DNA from: Rickettsiales bacterium UBA2645
Lineage (GTDB): Bacteria > Pseudomonadota > Alphaproteobacteria > Rickettsiales > UBA1997
NCBI GenBank assembly: GCA_002359655.1
Contig: DENL01000005.1
Span: forward strand, 1 to 64,000
Direction of reading: 5' to 3'
DNA length: 64,000 nucleotides
The notes under the pieces were generated by a model. That model worked only from the letters and a program-made list of their open reading frames with translations. It made no database searches and was not told where the DNA came from. Positions 8,140-17,375 of this stretch are shown here, piece by piece. Position 1 is the first letter of the stretch, and each line of letters starts with the position of its first letter. The translations under genes and the position numbers were made by a program.

Positions 8140-9897
8140 ATGCAAAATAACAAAAATATCTTACTGGCGACTATTCTTTCTGTTGTCATTTTAATTGGCT
8201 GGACTTGGTTTGTTGAAAAACCACGCATCGAAAAAGAAGATGCCCAAAGAAGAATTTTAGCAGCACAAAATCCTCAAGTTGAAAAATCAGAAAGTCTTAA
8301 AAAGCCTGAAACAAAAGAAGGCACGACTTCCACAATAGCAGCAACAAAAACAGTTGAACCAATCTTAGCTCTAAAAAATCGCAAAGAAATTCTAAATGAA
8401 AGCGCTCAAAATCGTATTACGATTAAAAGTGAAAATCTACACGGATCTATTTATTTAAAAGGTGCACGCTTTGATGACTTAACCTTGGCCAAATATTTTG
8501 AGAAAGCCGATCACAAAGATGAAGTATCACTTTTTTCACCAAGCCAAAGTAAAGAGAGATATTTTGCTGACTTCGGCTGGATCAGCTCTGAATCAAACCT
8601 AGAGCTACCGAAACCTGATAGTTTGTGGAAAAGCGATTCAGAAATTCTAACGCCAGAAAATCCTGTAACTTTATCGTGGAAAAATAAAAGCGGTGTTGAG
8701 TTTTTTATCAAAATTTCGCTTGATGAAAATTACATGTTCAGCGTAACTCAAAGCGTTAAAAACCATTCAAAATCTGAAATCGCAGTTGCTTCCTACGGTA
8801 GAATTAATCGCGTTCTAGCAGGAGTACAAAAACCCGTTTATATTCTTCACGAAGGCGCAATTGGCGTGTTTTCTGATATTCTTCACGAATCCACTTACAA
8901 AGATTTAACCAAAGAAAAACGCCAAGAATTTACTTCTGAAGGTGGCGGCTGGTTAGGAATTACCGATAAATACTGGCTAAGCTCAATCTTGCCTGATAAA
9001 AGCTTGAAATATCAAGCAATCTTTAGCCACGATTTGGCAAATCAAAATAACTTTTTTAATTCTGAGTTTGTTGGCCAAGAATTTAAAATCCAAGCTGGCG
9101 AAAAATTAGAATTTAATCATCACCTTTTTGCTGGAGCCAAGAAAGTTAAGCTTCTGGATCAATATGCAAAAGAATATGATGCCAAACTTTTCGATCGCGC
9201 TGTCGATTTTGGTTGGTTTTATTTTTTAACCAAACCGTTCTTTTTCATCATTGAGTTTTTATCAAAATTTTTAGGAAATTTTGGTTTAGCGATTCTAGCT
9301 ATGACAGTGATCATCAAGTTAGCGTTGTTTCCAATGGCTAATAAATCTTACGCAGCAATCAGCAAAGTAAAAAAACTGCAGCCAAAAATCGATGCTATTC
9401 GCCTAAAACTTAAAGACGATAAACTAGCGCTAAACCGTGAAATCATGGAGCTCTACAAAAAAGAAAAAGTTAATCCCGCTTCCGGCTGCTTGCCAATTTT
9501 GATTCAAATTCCTGTCTTCTTTGCTCTCTACAAAGTTTTGTATGTAACGCTCGACATGCGTCAAGCACCTTTTTACGGCTGGATTCATGATCTATCCGCA
9601 CCAGATCCAACTTCGATTTTCAATTTATTTGGTCTACTTCCTTTTGATGTGAGTAACAGCTTCACTATCGGCGTCTGGCCAATATTGATGGGCATTACCA
9701 TGATCTTGCAACAAAAACTAAATCCAACTAGCTCAGATCCAACTCAAGCTAAAATTTTAAAATGGATGCCTTATGTTATAACCTTTGTTTTAGCCGCATT
9801 CCCCGCTGGCTTGGTAATCTACTGGACTTGGAGCAACACGCTTTCAATTCTTCAACAATGGCTAATCAGTAAAAAACTAAATAAAGAAAAAAATTAA
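8140..9897 (+). CDS. yidC: Membrane protein insertase YidC
   Basis: YidC inserts and folds inner-membrane proteins, alone or with SecYEG. The protein has an N-terminal signal-anchor helix (LLATILSVVILIGWTWFVE), a large periplasmic beta-supersandwich domain (about 60-345) and the conserved five-helix 60KD_IMP core with LGNFGLAILAMTVIIK, the KLQPKIDAIRLKLKDD coiled-coil hairpin, and GCLPILIQIPVFFALYKVL. I prefer the ATG at 8140 (585 residues, MQNNKN...) over an in-frame TTG nine bases upstream. rnpA and rpmH, frequent neighbours, are absent; the gene follows the zeta-like kinase pair and precedes tRNA-Ser. Confidence 0.95.
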   Translation: MQNNKNILLATILSVVILIGWTWFVEKPRIEKEDAQRRILAAQNPQVEKSESLKKPETKEGTTSTIAATKTVEPILALKNRKEILNESAQNRITIKSENLHGSIYLKGARFDDLTLAKYFEKADHKDEVSLFSPSQSKERYFADFGWISSESNLELPKPDSLWKSDSEILTPENPVTLSWKNKSGVEFFIKISLDENYMFSVTQSVKNHSKSEIAVASYGRINRVLAGVQKPVYILHEGAIGVFSDILHESTYKDLTKEKRQEFTSEGGGWLGITDKYWLSSILPDKSLKYQAIFSHDLANQNNFFNSEFVGQEFKIQAGEKLEFNHHLFAGAKKVKLLDQYAKEYDAKLFDRAVDFGWFYFLTKPFFFIIEFLSKFLGNFGLAILAMTVIIKLALFPMANKSYAAISKVKKLQPKIDAIRLKLKDDKLALNREIMELYKKEKVNPASGCLPILIQIPVFFALYKVLYVTLDMRQAPFYGWIHDLSAPDPTSIFNLFGLLPFDVSNSFTIGVWPILMGITMILQQKLNPTSSDPTQAKILKWMPYVITFVLAAFPAGLVIYWTWSNTLSILQQWLISKKLNKEKN

Positions 9898-10003
9898 ATA
9901 ATTTTTATCAAATCTGATTGAAGAAATAGATTTTCCTTAAAAACAAAAGTTTATTGCGAATGCAGCGATTAATTCGCTCGCGTAGCAATTCAATTTAGAA
10001 TCT

Positions 10004-10024
10004 AAAATTCGCCCCGCGAATTTT
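10004..10024. terminator. Hairpin after yidC
   Basis: A perfect 9-bp stem (aaaattcgc / gcgaatttt) with a 3-base loop lies between yidC and the tRNA gene and ends in a short T run. It is probably the yidC terminator, only 5 bp before the tRNA. Confidence 0.5.
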
Positions 10025-10029
10025 ACTTA

Positions 10030-10119
10030 GGATGGATGGCCGAGTGGCTGAAGGCGCACGCTTGGAAAGCGTGTTATGGGTAAAACCATACGAGGGTTCG
10101 AATCCCTCTCCATCCGCCA
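10030..10119 (+). tRNA. tRNA-Ser (anticodon GGA)
   Basis: This 90-nt class II tRNA has a paired acceptor stem (GGATGGA with TCCATCC), discriminator G and an encoded CCA. The anticodon stem is CACGC/GCGTG with loop TTGGAAA, so the anticodon GGA is at 10064-10066 and reads UCC/UCU. There is a long variable arm and a T arm with GGTTCGAATCC. All elements are typical of bacterial tRNA-Ser. Confidence 0.97.
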
Positions 10120-10177
10120 TCCTTCTCTCTTACGAGCTTAGGCTAGAAGGTCTATCTAGTTTTACTTAATGGCTGCT

Positions 10178-10729
10178 TTACAAATTCTTCTCAATTGCCT
10201 GAATGATTTCTTTTGATTGCGGATCGGTTGCGGAAGAAAACCACGCGATGAAATTGCCGTTTTTATCAATTAGATATTTGTGGAAATTCCATTTCGGTGA
10301 AGCGAGAAAACCAGCCTGATTATTAGCCCAGAGATAGAATGGGTGAGCGTTATCGCCTTTAACTTTAGTAATTTCAGTTAGCGGAAAAGTTACGTGAAAT
10401 TCTTTTTGCGTAAAATCTTTTACCTGCTCGAGCTTGCCAAATTCTTGACTACCAAAATCATTTGATGGCACGCCAATTATTACTAAACCTCGACTTTTAT
10501 ATTTTTTGTAAAGAGCCTGCAAACCTTTATATTGTGGGGTAAATCCGCATTTTGAAGCAGTGTTGACTACCAAAATCAACTTACCTCGAAAGTCTGATAA
10601 ATTAATTTGTTTGCCATCAATGCCTGTAAAAGAAAATTGATAAGCATTCTTAGAAGTAAAGCCAGCAAAGGATTGCGAGCTTGAATAAAAAAATAAAAAT
10701 ACTGCAAAAAATATTTTGTAAGTTTTCAT
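10178..10729 (-). CDS. Glutathione peroxidase family protein, exported
   Basis: Members of this family reduce hydroperoxides with glutathione or thioredoxin. The 183-residue protein has a cleavable-looking signal peptide (MKTYKIFFAVFLFFYSSSQS, cleavage near SFAG), then the GPx thioredoxin fold. The peroxidatic cysteine is C61 in NTASKCGFTPQ; the other catalytic residues appear as Q94 (PSNDFGSQE) and W146 (SPKWNFHK). The signal peptide suggests the periplasm, unlike most bacterial BtuE proteins, which are cytoplasmic. It lies next to a second exported redoxin on the same strand, together suggesting a periplasmic oxidant defence or thiol-handling group. Confidence 0.9.
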   Translation of the reverse strand: MKTYKIFFAVFLFFYSSSQSFAGFTSKNAYQFSFTGIDGKQINLSDFRGKLILVVNTASKCGFTPQYKGLQALYKKYKSRGLVIIGVPSNDFGSQEFGKLEQVKDFTQKEFHVTFPLTEITKVKGDNAHPFYLWANNQAGFLASPKWNFHKYLIDKNGNFIAWFSSATDPQSKEIIQAIEKNL

Positions 10730-10758
10730 AATTTTAGAAATTTTGGTTGATAATTCTC

Positions 10759-11238
10759 TTAAAACAAAGGCAACAATAAGTCTTCAAAAGCTTTTTTGTT
10801 AAGCTTTCCGTCAGATTGCAGTTTGGTTTTTAGCCCACCATTTTTGTCAAAAATATAAGTTGTTGGCAAAGACGTTACTTCTGGAAAGCTGTTTACAGTT
10901 GCATCTACAAGCATCGAATTTGGATAGCTGGTTTTACTGATTCGCTGCAAAACAATATTTTTTTGTTTTTTTGGATCAATGCTAACACCAATAATTTCAA
11001 GACCTTTTGGATGATATTCTTGATACAACTCTTCCAAAATAATCATCTCGCGCAAACAATCGGGACACCACTGTGCCCAAAAATTTACCATTACAACTTT
11101 GCCGCGCATTTTTTTTAGATCGAACTTCTCACCAGTAAAAGTTGTTAAAACTAAATCTTCTTGTCCTTTTATTTCCAAAGCTTGAGCAGAATTTAGAAAA
11201 AGAAAAATTGTAGTAAGAAATACAAAAAAGATTTTCAT
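10759..11238 (-). CDS. TlpA/ResA-like periplasmic thiol:disulfide oxidoreductase
   Basis: The 159-residue protein has a signal peptide (MKIFFVFLTTIFLFLNSAQA) followed by an AhpC/TSA-Redoxin fold with a WAQWCPDC active site (C58 and C61) and the cis-proline loop SLPTTYIFD. TlpA/ResA proteins reduce periplasmic disulfides, for example during cytochrome c or oxidase maturation. It starts exactly where rsmE ends (one-base overlap), and the peroxidase gene follows, so the three probably form one transcript. Its specific target is not deducible from the sequence. Confidence 0.85.
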   Translation of the reverse strand: MKIFFVFLTTIFLFLNSAQALEIKGQEDLVLTTFTGEKFDLKKMRGKVVMVNFWAQWCPDCLREMIILEELYQEYHPKGLEIIGVSIDPKKQKNIVLQRISKTSYPNSMLVDATVNSFPEVTSLPTTYIFDKNGGLKTKLQSDGKLNKKAFEDLLLPLF

Positions 11239-11996
11239 TAATTAACGAATTTTGGTTTTAGATTAAAGTCGCCTAAAAATTCTTGCACCAGAGTTAAAGC
11301 TGAGATCATGGCGGTGTCGGCCCTTAATATTCTTGGTCCCAACGCAATTGCAAAAAGATTTTTTAGCTGACGCATTTTGGCAAACTCATTTTCAGAAAAG
11401 CCACCTTCTGGACCAATTAGAATCACAATTTCTTTTTCTTGAACATCAATTTTTTTTAAAACTTCACTAGCCTTTGCAGCTTGTCCTGACTCGTCGCACA
11501 GAATAAATATTTTTTCTGAAGAAGTAACTTCGCTCAAAAATTTTTCTAACTTTTTTACTTCGAAAATTTGTGGAAAATCGTTTCTTTCGCATTGCTCACA
11601 AGCTTCTTTAACATTAGCTTTGAAGCGCTCCAGATTGATTTTATCAATAATTGTGTGATTGGTTAAAATAGGCTGAAAAGCTTGAACTCCAAGCTCGGTT
11701 GCTTTAGCAGCAATAAAATCAATACGCACATTTTTGATTAAAGCAAAAGCCAAAGTAATGTTTGGAACTTTTTTTAAGTCAGAGATTTTTTTTACGATTT
11801 CAGCAAACAAGAATTTTTTTTCAACTTGGATAATCAAAGCTTCAAACTCGCCATTTATTCCGTTAAACAGAAAAACTTTGTCGCCGGATTTTTGGCGCAT
11901 CACTTTGGTTAAATATTCAAAATCAGTATCAGAAACTTTTACTTTCTGCCTTAAATCTAAATTTTTTTCCGCAATGAAAAGTCTAATTTTTGCCAT
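11238..11996 (-). CDS. rsmE: 16S rRNA m3U1498 methyltransferase RsmE
   Basis: RsmE methylates N3 of U1498 in 16S rRNA using SAM. The 252-residue protein has an N-terminal PUA-like domain (about 1-70) and a SPOUT methyltransferase domain with the knot motifs ILIGPEGGFSENEF and LGPRILRADTA. Length is normal for the family. It abuts the upstream EamA transporter gene (shared base at 11996) and the downstream redoxin gene, consistent with an operon. Confidence 0.93.
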   Translation of the reverse strand: MAKIRLFIAEKNLDLRQKVKVSDTDFEYLTKVMRQKSGDKVFLFNGINGEFEALIIQVEKKFLFAEIVKKISDLKKVPNITLAFALIKNVRIDFIAAKATELGVQAFQPILTNHTIIDKINLERFKANVKEACEQCERNDFPQIFEVKKLEKFLSEVTSSEKIFILCDESGQAAKASEVLKKIDVQEKEIVILIGPEGGFSENEFAKMRQLKNLFAIALGPRILRADTAMISALTLVQEFLGDFNLKPKFVN

Positions 11997-12901
11997 TAGT
12001 TTTTTATAAATTTATTTAAATTAATCACGCCGTTGGCCAGCATAACTCCAATCAAAATTAAGATTCCGCCAAGATAAGAATTCCAAGTTAATTGCTCTTT
12101 TAAAATCAACATTCCAAGTGCCACGCCAAAAACTGGCACCATGTAGTTTACCATTGAAATGTAGCTGACACTGGTTGCGGCAATTAATTTGTAGTAAAGT
12201 ACAAAGGCAATCGCTGTTCCAATAATTCCAAGCCCTAAGAGTGATAAAACCGCTTCCAAAGAAATATAATTTATCGAGAAAGGATTTTCAAAAATCAGTG
12301 AAGCCGCAGTTAAAATAACAAAAGAAATAAAAAGCTGAATCGTCGGTATGGTAAGCGGAGGAAAGGCAGCGACATTAATAAATTTTTTAGCGTAAATAAA
12401 TGCAATTGAATAACAACTTGCCGCAATCACCAACAAGATAATTCCAAAAATATCAGCTTTGGCGTTGATTAAAGACGGCATAATCAGAAAAAATAAACCA
12501 ATAAATCCAACACAAGCACCACTAACTTTGGCTTTGGTTAAACGATCATTTGGCAAAAAGAAATGTGCCAAAACAATTGCAAATAAAGGAGCAGCACCAC
12601 TGAAAATCGAGGCGAATGAGCTATCCACTGTTTTTTCGGCCACACCAAAAAGTGTAAATGGAATTGCTCCTTGAACCAAAGCTGAAACAGTAAAATGTTT
12701 TAATATCGGTTTTAATTTTGGTAACTTTACGCCGCGAATTTTCAGAATTGTAAAAAGTATCAAGCTGGCTATTGCCATGCGAATTGCAGTCAAAGCGATT
12801 GGCGGAACATACTTAACCGCAACTTTAATAAATAAAAATGATGGTCCCCAAGATGCTGCCAGAGCTAGAAGTAATAAAAAATTTCTTGCGCCAGCTTTCA
12901 T
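11996..12901 (-). CDS. EamA/DMT-family transporter
   Basis: The 301-residue protein has ten hydrophobic segments arranged as two EamA repeats (about 5-140 and 150-290), with the family opening SWGPSFLFIKVAVKYVPP and a C-terminal ILKEQLTWNSYLGGILILIG. Proteins of the drug/metabolite transporter superfamily export or import amino acids, nucleotides, SAM or other small metabolites; the substrate cannot be read from sequence. It is the first gene of the rsmE-redoxin-peroxidase group. Confidence 0.88.
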   Translation of the reverse strand: MKAGARNFLLLLALAASWGPSFLFIKVAVKYVPPIALTAIRMAIASLILFTILKIRGVKLPKLKPILKHFTVSALVQGAIPFTLFGVAEKTVDSSFASIFSGAAPLFAIVLAHFFLPNDRLTKAKVSGACVGFIGLFFLIMPSLINAKADIFGIILLVIAASCYSIAFIYAKKFINVAAFPPLTIPTIQLFISFVILTAASLIFENPFSINYISLEAVLSLLGLGIIGTAIAFVLYYKLIAATSVSYISMVNYMVPVFGVALGMLILKEQLTWNSYLGGILILIGVMLANGVINLNKFIKN

Positions 12902-13008
12902 AAATGTAAGTCGTAATTGATTTAAAAATCGGAATTTGCAAAATGACTTTCGATTACCTCTAAAGCAGCGACGCGTCCTTCAAAATCAACTTCAAAATCA
13001 AGATAATT

Positions 13009-14208
13009 GTGCAACTTCTGCTAATTTCAATAATCGTGATTTTAATATTAGCGGTAAAACTCAACCGCAACATTAAAACTCTACGCCAAGAATCACAAAT
13101 CAAAAACGCGAAAAAACTGCGTTTTAGTTCACTGCCAATTCATTACGTTTATTGCTTCATTTTGTGGTCAGTTTTAATCACTTTATTCATTGCTTTAACA
13201 CCTTTCTCTACAACTTTTAAAGCCGTAACAATCGCACTTTTTTTAAGCATAATTTTTGTTTTAGCACGGCTTGCTTATCAAAAGAAATTTCACTCTAAAA
13301 ATCACATTGAAGCTTTTTCAAAACTTGTCTTGTCAATCACTGCTGGTATTGGAATTTTAATTACTATTGTCACCACATTTTCAATTTTATTTGAAGCGCT
13401 GAAGTTTTTTAAACTCATTAATCCTTTCGACTTTCTATTTGGTACTGTCTGGAATCCGCAAATGGCAGTCACTGCCGAGCAATCAGTCGGCGCAAGCTCT
13501 TTTGGCATTGTACCAGTTTTTCTTGGCACGCTATTAATCACTTTGATTGCCATGCTGGTTGCAGTGCCTGTTGGCATTATGGCGGCGATTTATCTTTGTC
13601 TTTACGCCAAAGCAAAAGTTCGCGACTATTTAAAGCCAATTTTAGAAATTTTAGCCGGCGTTCCCACAGTTGTTTACGGCTATTTTGCTGTAATCACCGT
13701 TGCACCTTTTTTCAAAAACTTATTTGCCCAATTTGGTTTGAACATCGCTTCTGAAAGCGCTTTAGCTGCTGGTTTTGTGATGGGTGTCATGATTATTCCT
13801 TTCGTTTTATCTTTAACAGATGATGCACTTAACTCGGTGCCGCAATCCTTAAAAGACGGCGCCTTAGCCATGGGCAGCACTAAATCTGAAATGATTAAAA
13901 AAGTAGTTTTACCTTCAGCAATGCCTTCAATTATTGGCGCTGTAATTTTAGCGGTGTCGCGCGCAATTGGTGAAACCATGATTGTTGTGATGGCTGCAGG
14001 TTTGGTTGCTAAGCTCACTTTCAATCCACTTGATTCAGTCACAACCGCTACTGCCCAAATCGTCACACTTTTAGTTGGCGATCAAGAATTCAACAGCCCA
14101 AAAACCTTAGCCGCTTTTGCTCTAGCTTTAACACTTTTCATTTTCACCTTTATTTTCAACGTCATCGCTTTGATCGTGATTAAAAATTACAAGAAAAAAT
14201 ACGGGTAA
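13009..14208 (+). CDS. pstC: Phosphate ABC transporter permease PstC
   Basis: PstC is one of the two permeases of the high-affinity phosphate importer. The 399-residue protein starts at a GTG codon and has three or four extra N-terminal helices, typical of alphaproteobacterial PstC. The BPD_transp_1 domain follows (about 165-395) with GASSFGIVPVFLGTLLITLI and the EAA-type loop DALNSVPQSLKDGALAMGST, then AIGETMIVVMAAG. pstS and pstB are not in this window; pstA lies 1.8 kb downstream, separated by an unrelated regulator-like gene. Confidence 0.92.
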   Translation: MQLLLISIIVILILAVKLNRNIKTLRQESQIKNAKKLRFSSLPIHYVYCFILWSVLITLFIALTPFSTTFKAVTIALFLSIIFVLARLAYQKKFHSKNHIEAFSKLVLSITAGIGILITIVTTFSILFEALKFFKLINPFDFLFGTVWNPQMAVTAEQSVGASSFGIVPVFLGTLLITLIAMLVAVPVGIMAAIYLCLYAKAKVRDYLKPILEILAGVPTVVYGYFAVITVAPFFKNLFAQFGLNIASESALAAGFVMGVMIIPFVLSLTDDALNSVPQSLKDGALAMGSTKSEMIKKVVLPSAMPSIIGAVILAVSRAIGETMIVVMAAGLVAKLTFNPLDSVTTATAQIVTLLVGDQEFNSPKTLAAFALALTLFIFTFIFNVIALIVIKNYKKKYG

Positions 14209-14215
14209 ATCACCA

Positions 14216-15889
14216 ATGACCGAGCAAGAGTTAAGAAAATATCTCACTAAAAAATTTCCAAAAGAAGATGAGAGCTGCGAATGGAAAGCTTGGCAAACAC
14301 TAAAAAATTCAATTGCCAATAGATGTGGAGATGATGCAATTTCCTATGTTTCCGCAATCTCTAACATGAAGGGCGGGCATCTCGTAATTGGAGTTGAAGA
14401 TAAAACTTTAGAAATTCTAGGAATTAGAGATTTTGCTGGATATAGCGCAGAAAAAGCAAAGCATGATATACTTGATAAGACTAGTCATCTAAGCTCAGAA
14501 AAATTTGAAATTGAATCAGTAACAACATCTGACAGCAAAAAAACAATTTGGATTGTTAATATACCTCGCCACCAACCAAGACTTCCTGTTTATGCCCACA
14601 AAAAAGCTTGGCAAAGAATTGGTGAAAGCTTGGTTGAAATGAAACTAGAAAGGCTAAATTCAATTTTAAATGAATATAAAGAAGGCAACGACTGGAGTGC
14701 AAGAATAATTCCAGAAGCAACATCAGAGGATATTGATCCGCAAGCAATATTAAAAGCCAGAGAGCAATTCGTAATTCGTAACCCTAGATATAAAAAAGAT
14801 ATAGAAACTTGGAACGATACAAAATTTTTAGACAAAGCCAAATTAACTGTAAGAGGATCAATAACCAATGCTGCTATGATTTTGCTTGGCAAAGCTGAGT
14901 CAGCACATTTCTTAGATTCTGCAGTAAAAATACTCTGGGGACTCAGGACAATTGACAATAGAGAAAAAGCGGGAGAGGTTTTTTCAATTCCTCTTATTCT
15001 AGCAGTTGACGAAGTTCTGGTAAGAATACGCAACTTGAAATATGTTCACCTCGGAACCGGAACACTTTTTCCTGATGAATTTTTGCGTTACGAACCATTT
15101 TCAATTCGAGAGTTAATAAATAACGCAATTGCCCATCAAGACTACGAAGAGAAAGGCCGAATCAATGTTATAGAATATGAAGATGATCATTTAATTTTCT
15201 CGAATTGCGGCTCTTTCTTGCCAGATTCAGTTGAAGAAGTGGCTTTAAGCGATGTTCCTTTAGAAAAATATCGCAACCGCTTTTTGGTAGAAGCGATGAA
15301 AAATTTAAACATGATAGAAACCCACGGCGGCGGAATAAGAAAAGTTTTTAATCATCAAATTGAAAGGTTATTTCCTTTGCCAGAATATGATCTTTCAGGA
15401 AATAGGGTTAAAGTTAAACTTACTGGAAAAATTATTGATGAAAATTTTGCAAAAATTTTGGGAAGTAGGAAATCTTTGGAATTGTCGAAGATAATAATTC
15501 TTGATCGCGTACAAAAAAAATTACCAATAAATGATCTAGACGCGAAGAATCTAAAAAAAGAAGGTTTGATCGAGGGAAGAAAAGGACAGTATTTTTTGTC
15601 CATTAATATTGCAGAAGCCCTGGAAAAAAAGGCTCAATACATTAAAAATAAGGCATTTGACAAAGACCACTACAAAACAATGATTCTTAATTTTTTAGAT
15701 AGGTATCGAGAAGCCTCTAGAAAAGAAATAGACGATTTAATAGCTGATAAATTATCCGACGTTTTGTCAGAGCAACAAAAAAAGAAAAAGATCGATAATA
15801 TTTTATATGAAATGGCTAGCAAAGACAAAGCTATTAAGAATTATGGTAGTAGCAGATTCCCTAAGTGGAAAAAATTAGGAGTAAATTAG
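14216..15889 (+). CDS. AlbA_2-domain putative regulator with GHKL-type ATPase domain
   Basis: The 557-residue protein has an N-terminal AlbA_2 (Schlafen-like) domain with the ISNMKGGHLVIGVED signature (about 45-63), a HATPase_c_4-type domain with FSIRELINNAIAHQDYEEKG (about 298-318) and THGGGIRKVF (about 365), and a C-terminal winged-helix-like tail. This architecture is usually called 'putative transcriptional regulator' and is common in accessory DNA. It begins 7 bp after pstC and separates it from pstA, which is unusual. The last residues and the stop lie inside an 11-bp tandem repeat. Whether it regulates phosphate uptake is unknown. Confidence 0.8.
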   Translation: MTEQELRKYLTKKFPKEDESCEWKAWQTLKNSIANRCGDDAISYVSAISNMKGGHLVIGVEDKTLEILGIRDFAGYSAEKAKHDILDKTSHLSSEKFEIESVTTSDSKKTIWIVNIPRHQPRLPVYAHKKAWQRIGESLVEMKLERLNSILNEYKEGNDWSARIIPEATSEDIDPQAILKAREQFVIRNPRYKKDIETWNDTKFLDKAKLTVRGSITNAAMILLGKAESAHFLDSAVKILWGLRTIDNREKAGEVFSIPLILAVDEVLVRIRNLKYVHLGTGTLFPDEFLRYEPFSIRELINNAIAHQDYEEKGRINVIEYEDDHLIFSNCGSFLPDSVEEVALSDVPLEKYRNRFLVEAMKNLNMIETHGGGIRKVFNHQIERLFPLPEYDLSGNRVKVKLTGKIIDENFAKILGSRKSLELSKIIILDRVQKKLPINDLDAKNLKKEGLIEGRKGQYFLSINIAEALEKKAQYIKNKAFDKDHYKTMILNFLDRYREASRKEIDDLIADKLSDVLSEQQKKKKIDNILYEMASKDKAIKNYGSSRFPKWKKLGVN

Positions 15890-15917
15890 GAGTAAATTAG
15901 GAGTAAATTAGGAGTAA
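15874..15917 (+). repeat. 11-bp tandem repeat, four copies
   Basis: Four exact head-to-tail copies of attaggagtaa run across the 3' end and stop codon (15887-15889) of the AlbA_2 gene. Each unit also contains an AGGAG string that could look like a ribosome-binding site. Eleven is not a multiple of three, but the stop falls within the second copy, so copy-number change would affect only the spacer to pstA. Confidence 0.95.
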
Positions 15918-16039
15918 AAATACCCTCAAGCCAATAAAATCAAGGGCTAATTTTTTTAAAAAAGTGAAAAATTATTAATAAAATTAGTAATAAAATTAAT
16001 TAGTTTTATCCAAATCAGTCGTAAAAATTACAAAATAAA

Positions 16040-17272
16040 ATGGCAAAATTAGAAATTAAAAATCTGAAAAAACGACAAGCTAAAGAGACTCGCTTTCAAT
16101 TTTTTGGCATGTTGGCAATTGGTTTTTCTCTGGCTTTTTTAGTGGCTTTATTTGGCATGATTTTGATCAAAAGTAGCGGAGCTTTTTCACAGACTAAAAT
16201 TGCTCTTGAAATTGATTTAACTGCGCAAGCAGTCACAGAAAATTCTCAAAATGATGAAATCGGCTACCGCCGCTTGATCAAAAAATCTTTGCGAGAAAAA
16301 TTTCCTGATGCGACTAAGGTGATTGACATTAACTTTTTGTACCAAATGCTAAGCAAAGTTGCTTCTTTAGAGCTGGAAGAGCAGGTTAAAAAAAATCCAG
16401 ATTTGCTTGGCAAAAAAAATATTTTTTGGCTTTCTGCCTCGTCAAAAATTGATGTTTATTTCAAACATAAATCATCTGGCAGTTTGACTGAAAAACAAAA
16501 AATTTGGGCAGATAAATTAATTACAAACAAAGAAATCAAAACTTTTTTTAACGGCAGTTTTCTTAAATTTGCTGATTCACGCGAGCCAGAAATTGCCGGC
16601 ATTGGCGCTGGTTTGATTGGATCGTTTTTAGTAATGGTAATTTTTCTGGGATTAGCTTTTCCAATTGGCGTGATGTGCGCTTTTTATTTGGAAGAATTTG
16701 CTGCTAAAAATCGTGTCACCGACATCATCGAGATCAGTATTAACAACCTTGCTGCAATTCCTTCAATAATTTACGGCTTGCTTGGTTTGACGGTTTATTT
16801 GCAGTTTTTTTATTTGCCGCGCTCTTCGGCTTTGGTTGGCGGAATGACATTATTTATTTTAGTTTTGCCGGTGATTATTATTGCCACGCGCAACACAATA
16901 CGCTCAATTCCAAACTCAATTCGTGATGCAGCAATGGCGCTTGGTGCTTCGAAAGTTGAAATTGTCTGGCATCATTTGTTGCCGCTTTCAGTTCCCGGAA
17001 TCATGACGGGAACAATTTTGGCAATTTCACGCGCCCTTGGCGAAACCGCGCCACTCTTGATGATTGGCATGATCGCTTTCATTGCCGATATTCCACAAAA
17101 TTTCACCGATCCAACAACTGTATTGCCAGTGCAAATTTATTTGTGGTCAGATTCTCCTGAAATTGGTTTTGCCGAAAAAACTGCTGCGGCAATTTTGGTT
17201 CTTCTTGGTTTTCTGATTTTATTTAACTTAGTTGCGATTATTTTGCGTAAAAGATTTGAAAGGAAATGGTAG
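16040..17272 (+). CDS. pstA: Phosphate ABC transporter permease PstA
   Basis: This is the second permease of the Pst importer. The 410-residue protein has an N-terminal membrane helix and a roughly 150-residue periplasmic extension (DUF3333-type, common in Alphaproteobacteria), then the BPD_transp_1 domain with AGLIGSFLVMVIFLGLAFPI, the IRSIPNSIRDAAMALGASKV coupling loop and SRALGETAPLLMIG. It is 150 bp beyond the end of the AlbA_2 gene and may therefore have its own promoter. pstB and phoU do not follow; folP does. Confidence 0.92.
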   Translation: MAKLEIKNLKKRQAKETRFQFFGMLAIGFSLAFLVALFGMILIKSSGAFSQTKIALEIDLTAQAVTENSQNDEIGYRRLIKKSLREKFPDATKVIDINFLYQMLSKVASLELEEQVKKNPDLLGKKNIFWLSASSKIDVYFKHKSSGSLTEKQKIWADKLITNKEIKTFFNGSFLKFADSREPEIAGIGAGLIGSFLVMVIFLGLAFPIGVMCAFYLEEFAAKNRVTDIIEISINNLAAIPSIIYGLLGLTVYLQFFYLPRSSALVGGMTLFILVLPVIIIATRNTIRSIPNSIRDAAMALGASKVEIVWHHLLPLSVPGIMTGTILAISRALGETAPLLMIGMIAFIADIPQNFTDPTTVLPVQIYLWSDSPEIGFAEKTAAAILVLLGFLILFNLVAIILRKRFERKW

Positions 17273-17375
17273 TCATTTCACCCTGCGACAGACTCTTGGT
17301 TTTTTAGAAAATTTAGGCATTCTTAAAAACAGCTTTCTAACCTTGTAAATATCAGCTCTACAGCAATCAAAATCA

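Noticed and set aside
10121..10152. Possible terminator ccttct...agaagg after tRNA-Ser
   Set aside because: Stem of only six pairs with a long loop; too weak to call.
12922..13014. Minus-strand 30-codon frame beginning with a TTG and reading MHNYLDFEVDFEGRVAALEV, reminiscent of the AccA N-terminus
   Set aside because: The similarity is limited to a few residues, the frame is very short and it overlaps the start of pstC; chance or a tiny remnant cannot be separated by eye.
14216..15889. Idea that the AlbA_2 gene is a phage defence gene
   Set aside because: The domain set is shared by many regulators of unknown role and no other defence or phage genes are nearby.
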